Of a stretch of DNA of 64,000 nucleotides, positions 59,730 to 64,000 are shown in pieces (the first letter of the stretch is position 1; the number at the start of each line of letters is the position of its first letter). The notes under the pieces were generated by a model that had not been told where the DNA came from, searched no databases, and worked only from the letters and a program-made list of their open reading frames with translations. The position numbers and the translations under genes were made by a program. This DNA comes from Agriterribacter humi. Its GTDB lineage: Bacteria > Bacteroidota > Bacteroidia > Chitinophagales > Chitinophagaceae. The stretch covers positions 159,444 through 223,443 of the forward strand of contig NZ_VOHQ01000011.1 of NCBI RefSeq assembly GCF_009192765.1, written 5' to 3'.

Positions 59730-60896
59730 CTAGTAAGATAATTTTCCCTTTTCCTGTTTGGCTGAATTTTCCCCGCCTATATTAAACAGGAGGCCGATCC
59801 GCATTGTGTTCGACAAAGGATTCCTGTTCACTCCATTACCTGAGGCCAGGAGATAAGAAAAATTGAGGCCAATAATATTATAGTTGATGCCCAATCCCAT
59901 AGTGAAATAGCTTCTTCTACCCATGGTACGGCTGTCGGCATAATAACCTGCTCTCAGTGCAAACTGATCGTTATAAAAATATTCGGCTCCCAGGGAGTAT
60001 GCCATAGCATTATTACCAAAGGATTTCATCCAACCATCTACTACGCCATCGCTGTTGTATTTGGCATAGTCGGCCGAGTCGGCTGCTGCACCCGGCACAG
60101 CAGGCACCAGTAACTTATTGATTTCCCCGTTGAGCGATATCTTATGCACTTCATTGGTAACCCAGGTATGTCCTGCTCCTATACCGATGTTGGCAGGAAT
60201 GAAGTTTTTCTGCGTAGCATCTGAAGTATATGAAATTTTAGAACCCAGGTTACTCATTACCAAACCGGCATTCCAGCCCTGTCCGTCATCGTTAGCTGTG
60301 GTATAATATAAACCAACATCACCTGCAAATGCATTACCTGCTTTGTATGAACCACCACCGTAAGGCGAAGAGGAACCTGAAGCCAGGTTGCTGTAAATAT
60401 ATCGAAGCGCTACTCCTAACGACAGCTTATCAGCCAATTTGCGGGAGTAACCGAAATCGAGACTGAACTCACGGGGATTGCCTTTATTGAGCTCATTACC
60501 CAAAGCATCGGAAAATTGTATACTGCCCAAGTTAAAATACCTCAAAGAGCCGGAGATTACCTGTTGTTCATCCAATTTATAATGAGCGGCCAGCGAAGCG
60601 AGATATACATCTTTTAACCCAAGATCTTTTAACCAGGGCGTATAAGTAGCGCCAACGCCCCATTCATTTTGAATAAACGGATATTTGGCCACATTGTAAA
60701 ACTGCGCGTTCGCATCCGGCGATGTGGATATGCCCTGGTCGCCCATGGCGCCGGCTCTTGCATCGGGCGAAACCCGTAAAAAAGGTACGGATGTAGTAAC
60801 AATATTAATGGGGTCAGCAGTTTGTGAATAGACTGCTACAGAAAAACCAAAGGCTGCAGACAGCGTCATCAGCAACTTACTATATGCGGTTTTCAT
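59730..60896 (-). CDS. PorV/PorQ-family outer membrane protein (type IX secretion)
   Basis: 388 residues with a signal peptide (MTLSAAFGFSVAVYSQ) and a FadL-like barrel. PorV features: VPFLRVSPDARAGAMGDQGI, a family hallmark, SASPDANA-like STSPDANAQFYNVAKYPFIQ, FSLDFGYSRKLADKLSLGVA and the ending MRIGLLFNIGG. PorV carries type IX cargo to the sortase PorU at the cell surface. It lies directly downstream of a giant type IX substrate on the same strand, so a dedicated adhesin-secretion unit is likely. Confidence 0.9.
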   Translation of the reverse strand: MKTAYSKLLMTLSAAFGFSVAVYSQTADPINIVTTSVPFLRVSPDARAGAMGDQGISTSPDANAQFYNVAKYPFIQNEWGVGATYTPWLKDLGLKDVYLASLAAHYKLDEQQVISGSLRYFNLGSIQFSDALGNELNKGNPREFSLDFGYSRKLADKLSLGVALRYIYSNLASGSSSPYGGGSYKAGNAFAGDVGLYYTTANDDGQGWNAGLVMSNLGSKISYTSDATQKNFIPANIGIGAGHTWVTNEVHKISLNGEINKLLVPAVPGAAADSADYAKYNSDGVVDGWMKSFGNNAMAYSLGAEYFYNDQFALRAGYYADSRTMGRRSYFTMGLGINYNIIGLNFSYLLASGNGVNRNPLSNTMRIGLLFNIGGENSAKQEKGKLSY

Positions 60897-60983
60897 TTGA
60901 ATTGAATTTAAGATTGATTGGGTTGTTGTAATAAGTCAGAGAGAAAATTGCTGCCCGGATGGCCAGGCAGCAATTATATGTTA

Positions 60984-63900
60984 CTATTTCACTTTTACTT
61001 TTTGCGCGTCCCTGAATTTCTCTGCGGTAACGCCCAGCACATAGGTGCTTGATGCCAGATGTGACACAGATACATTGAAGCTGTTTATACCAGCGCTCAA
61101 CTGTTGTTGTTGCAATATCACCTGCTGACCGGTTTCGGTATACAAGGTGATCGCAGCCTTTTGCGCCACCGTAGTGTATATTTTTACCGTTAATGTATTG
61201 GGGTTGCTGCTCCATACTTTTACACTATAATCGGCATTACTGGCAGGCGTAACCGTAAGTTTTCCTTTTGCATAACTGATCGTATAGTTACCCGATGCTG
61301 CACCGGACGCTTCGATATCATAGTAGCCGATCGGTGAACCGGTAGTTGCATTCGTAGCTGCTGCCGGTTGTGCATCCAGGTCAGATGGCTGATCTCCTTC
61401 CGCCAACCCGTTGTAACTGAAAGTAAATACAGGGTTGGTTGCACCTTGTTTTTTGGTTTTATCTTCCGGTGTAATCACCAGCGGCGCCGGTGCAATAGTA
61501 AATGCAGCAGCTCTGAACGATTCAATCTCATAATCATCTCCACCGTTAAGGCTTCCCTGCTCTATTTCATAAGTACCCACGTTTTTACCTGCTGTTCTTT
61601 GCAATGAGCCCGGGAACCGATCGCCGGCCAGCTTACCTTCTGCTAAATAGGTCAGTTCGGGATCAGCCTCACCATACAGCTTGGTTTGTGATACAGCAGT
61701 TACTTCAATCAGCTTTTTGGTAATTACGCCAACATTGCCACTCACTGTTGTTGATTCTAAACTGTAATTATCTGCATCCTCACCCGTTAACTGCAATCCA
61801 CTTACTGTTACTTTTTTCTCTTCCCCGCCATGTTTGGTATCATACACTCCTTCCGGAGGATAATTTATCGCAACGTAGTCATCTCCTGCAATACCTTCCA
61901 CCGAATAGTTCCCGGGCAGTAATACTGCACCGGTATTGCCATCGTATGCTTTTGTGATGGCAGGTGAGGCTGTCAACGAAACTTTAAGAGTTGCTTTCCG
62001 GATACTGCCTTCGGTTGTTGTTTCTTTGGTGGTTAAACGATAGTTATCTTTATCATCGCCATCCAGCACAAAAGCATTAACGGTAACAATCTTGTCGTCT
62101 CCTGCCTGCCTGCTGTTGTACACGGCCGTTCCTTTCACCGAAACCTTATCGCCTTCTTCTATTCCTGTCAACTGGTATTTTTCAGCCGGAACAGTTGCTT
62201 CAACAGACCCGTTGTAGGTTTTGCTGATAGCGGGGCCAGCTAAAAGTGAGAGTGTAATATCTTTCGCAATGATATCACCACTGGTAGTAGCCGATACTGT
62301 GCTTACACTGTAATTGTCCTTTTGCTCACCACCTAATTCAAATGTGGTAACAGTGATTTCTTTATCATACCCTGCTTTTTTATTGTTATAAGAAGCTTTA
62401 CCGGACGCAACAATTACATCATCTTCACCCACAACACCCGATAAGCTGTAATGGGCTGCCACCAGGTTTGCCTTATCAGACCCATCGTAAGCCTTACTGA
62501 TAGATGGCTCGGAATGCACGGATACTTCAATGATTTTGCGTGTAATGGTACCTTTCACTTCTGCAGTAGTGGTGGTCAGTTCATAATTATTCACAGACTC
62601 ACCATTCAATACAAAGCTGTTCACATCAATGTCTTTATTTCCGCTTGCATTGCTATCTTCAAATTTGGCTGCGCCGGTTACATGCACATCATCTCCTTCT
62701 ACCACGTCATGCAATACATAGTTACCTGCGGATAATTTAATACCTGTGTTGCCATCGTATGCTTTGCTGATGGCAGGAACCGCGTTCAATGATACTGTGA
62801 TCCGTTTTTTGGTGATTGTCAATACCTGTTGAACCGGGGCTGCGGGTTTATAATCATTGTTACCAGCCTGGGTAGCCGTAATGGTTACCTGGCCTGCATT
62901 TTTGATATGTACTTTTCCATCAGTAACAGACGCAATAGATTCGTTGCTGCTGCTATAGCTGATCTCCAATCCTGCATCGCTGGTTGCTGCAGGTATAAAA
63001 TCAGCAGCTCCATATACTTTTTCTTGTGTTGAGGCAAAACTGATGGTTTGTGCTGTTCTTACCCGCACACTGAGTTGAGCACTGTTGGAATTTGCCGGGG
63101 CGCAATTACCGGTTGCTACACAACGGTAATGATAGCCATCCATCTCACCCAACGCATTGCTTATGATAAGTGTAGCAGTGGCAGCGCCACTGTAATAACT
63201 GTTATTGGAAATATTGGTAAATCCGCTGCCGGCATCCACCTGCCACTGATAGGAAGAGGCATTATTGGCTTCTATAGAAAAACTGGTGCTTTCTTCTTCA
63301 TCAATCGCTTTGCCTGAAGGATGAAGAGCTATAGTAGTAAGTGCATTCACTGTAATCAATATATCCTTAGACTCGCCTGAGCATAATCCGTTATTAGGTA
63401 TAATGGTATATTTTACTACGCCACTACCGGTAAGTGTTTGCTGTATGGATGAGCCGCTGGAAGCCGATGCACCCGACACGCTACCGCTAACGGTAGTGGC
63501 AGTCCAACTGAAACCGGCGCCAGACGATGAAGATATCAACGCAATACCTGTTGTGCCTCCGCTGCAAATGGTTTCTGCAGCGGGTGTTGCAACTACTGTA
63601 ATGGCGGCCGGTTCATTAACCGTAACTGGCCTGGTAGTTTGACAGGTATTGTTATCTGTAATTGTTACTGTATAGGTGCCGGCAGTAAGACCACTTGCAG
63701 TTGCTGCTGTACCACCGCTGGGCGACCAGCTATAGCTGTAAGGTGCTGTGCCACCGCTTACGGCAACACTCGCCGTACCATTGCTACCCATGTAACAGCT
63801 TACATCTGTTTTAGAAGCAGCAGCACTTAACGCTGAAGGCTGATTGACAGTAACTGACTTTGTAGTTTGACATGTATTGTTATCTGTAATTGTTACTGTA

Positions 63901-64000
63901 TAGGTGCCGGCAGTAAGACCACTTGCAGTTGCTGCTGTACCACCGCTGGGCGACCAGCTATAGCTGTAAGGTGCTGTGCCACCGCTTACGGCAACACTCG
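60984..64000 (-). CDS. Giant type IX-secreted adhesin with SprB-like, YDG and MBG repeats (N-terminus outside window)
   Basis: The frame is open from the right edge to the stop at 60984, over 1000 residues. Order: SprB-type repeats (GGTAPYSYSWSPSGGTAATA, once near 63740 and again near 63970), an Ig-like part with QWQVDAGSGF, four YDG repeats (PAISKAYDGN, PSISKAYDGS, PAISKTYNGS, PAITKAYDGN near 62750, 62480, 62210 and 61940), two MBG-type domains (TKLYGEADPELTY near 61700, PLVITPEDKTKKQGATNP near 61460), and a type A sorting domain (61210-60987, VKVWSSNPNTLTVKIY, LYTETGQQVILQQQQL, SSTYVLGVTAEK). It should be surface-exposed and act in adhesion or gliding. Confidence 0.9.
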   Translation of the reverse strand, partial: SVAVSGGTAPYSYSWSPSGGTAATASGLTAGTYTVTITDNNTCQTTKSVTVNQPSALSAAASKTDVSCYMGSNGTASVAVSGGTAPYSYSWSPSGGTAATASGLTAGTYTVTITDNNTCQTTRPVTVNEPAAITVVATPAAETICSGGTTGIALISSSSGAGFSWTATTVSGSVSGASASSGSSIQQTLTGSGVVKYTIIPNNGLCSGESKDILITVNALTTIALHPSGKAIDEEESTSFSIEANNASSYQWQVDAGSGFTNISNNSYYSGAATATLIISNALGEMDGYHYRCVATGNCAPANSNSAQLSVRVRTAQTISFASTQEKVYGAADFIPAATSDAGLEISYSSSNESIASVTDGKVHIKNAGQVTITATQAGNNDYKPAAPVQQVLTITKKRITVSLNAVPAISKAYDGNTGIKLSAGNYVLHDVVEGDDVHVTGAAKFEDSNASGNKDIDVNSFVLNGESVNNYELTTTTAEVKGTITRKIIEVSVHSEPSISKAYDGSDKANLVAAHYSLSGVVGEDDVIVASGKASYNNKKAGYDKEITVTTFELGGEQKDNYSVSTVSATTSGDIIAKDITLSLLAGPAISKTYNGSVEATVPAEKYQLTGIEEGDKVSVKGTAVYNSRQAGDDKIVTVNAFVLDGDDKDNYRLTTKETTTEGSIRKATLKVSLTASPAITKAYDGNTGAVLLPGNYSVEGIAGDDYVAINYPPEGVYDTKHGGEEKKVTVSGLQLTGEDADNYSLESTTVSGNVGVITKKLIEVTAVSQTKLYGEADPELTYLAEGKLAGDRFPGSLQRTAGKNVGTYEIEQGSLNGGDDYEIESFRAAAFTIAPAPLVITPEDKTKKQGATNPVFTFSYNGLAEGDQPSDLDAQPAAATNATTGSPIGYYDIEASGAASGNYTISYAKGKLTVTPASNADYSVKVWSSNPNTLTVKIYTTVAQKAAITLYTETGQQVILQQQQLSAGINSFNVSVSHLASSTYVLGVTAEKFRDAQKVKVK
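63646..63772 (-). repeat. Adhesin repeat, copy 1 (identical to 63874-64000)
   Basis: 127 bases identical at a 228-bp (76-codon) offset, encoding part of the SprB-like repeat. More copies probably continue outside the window. Identity at the DNA level points to recent duplication or gene conversion. Confidence 0.85.
63874..64000 (-). repeat. Adhesin repeat, copy 2 (runs off the edge)
   Basis: The second copy of the 127-base identity; only the first mismatches to its left (63873 and below) separate the two units. Confidence 0.85.

Overview
The window reads as a chromosome segment of a free-living Bacteroidota, most likely family Chitinophagaceae (inference). The signs are repeated ECF sigma / FecR / STN-type SusC / SusD modules, a PorV-family protein beside a huge YDG/MBG adhesin with a type IX secretion sorting domain, LytS/LytTR signalling, DUF3606 and DUF4142 stress genes, start codons without Shine-Dalgarno sequences, and a TTTG-N19-TAnnTTTG promoter before the tRNA.

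Layout. 1-2.5 kb (minus): the end of a sigma/FecR/SusC module, with SusC cut by the window edge. 2.7-13.3 kb (plus): a complete sigma/FecR/SusC/SusD module followed by a calcineurin-like phosphoesterase, an alkaline-phosphatase-fold enzyme and an e(P4)-type acid phosphatase, so probably an organophosphate-scavenging locus. 13.4-22.2 kb (plus): a second full module followed by a broken endonuclease/exonuclease/phosphatase gene and a GH16 glycosidase. 22.2-23.4 kb (minus): DUF2905 protein and a SAM hydroxide adenosyltransferase-type protein. 23.6 kb: tRNA-Lys(TTT).

23.655-39.050 kb is a 15.4-kb integrative and mobilizable element inserted in the 3' end of tRNA-Lys and bounded by a 17-bp direct repeat. 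It carries an AbiE-like toxin-antitoxin pair, an excisionase-like HTH protein, a primase-like protein, a mobilization operon (MobC, relaxase, membrane coiled-coil protein, candidate oriT) and a tyrosine integrase at its right end. No type IV secretion ATPase is present, so it would depend on a helper.

The most striking content is 30.363-37.545 kb, inside this element: nine consecutive units built like integron gene cassettes. Each unit starts with a GTTRRRY-like 7-mer that is the exact reverse complement of the 7-mer opening its own downstream palindromic (attC-like) site. Eight complete sites are 92 or about 195-201 bp long; the ninth is truncated at the 3' end of the tyrosine integrase gene. 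No IntI gene is visible. Cargo: an exact 601-bp tandem duplication that looks like a structured RNA, a PD-(D/E)XK-like nuclease, a secreted unknown, an AraC/SRPBCC/EthD trio in one cassette, a SUKH-like protein, and small units with no clear gene.

39-50 kb: two secreted proteins that both end in PRxGGC, an RDD fragment, a lipocalin-like lipoprotein, a membrane-anchored winged-helix regulator, VanZ, a D-Ala-D-Ala carboxypeptidase, a MacB/FtsX-type permease, and a LytS/LytTR two-component pair. 50.2-53.1 kb: a stress / DNA-protection cluster (51-aa membrane protein, DUF4142, DUF3606, stand-alone LigD phosphoesterase domain, repeat lipoprotein, histone-H1-like protein). 54-64 kb: class I fructose-1,6-bisphosphatase, XRE regulator, NTF2-like protein, DUF4838 glycosidase-like protein, PorV-family protein and the giant adhesin, which runs off the right edge.
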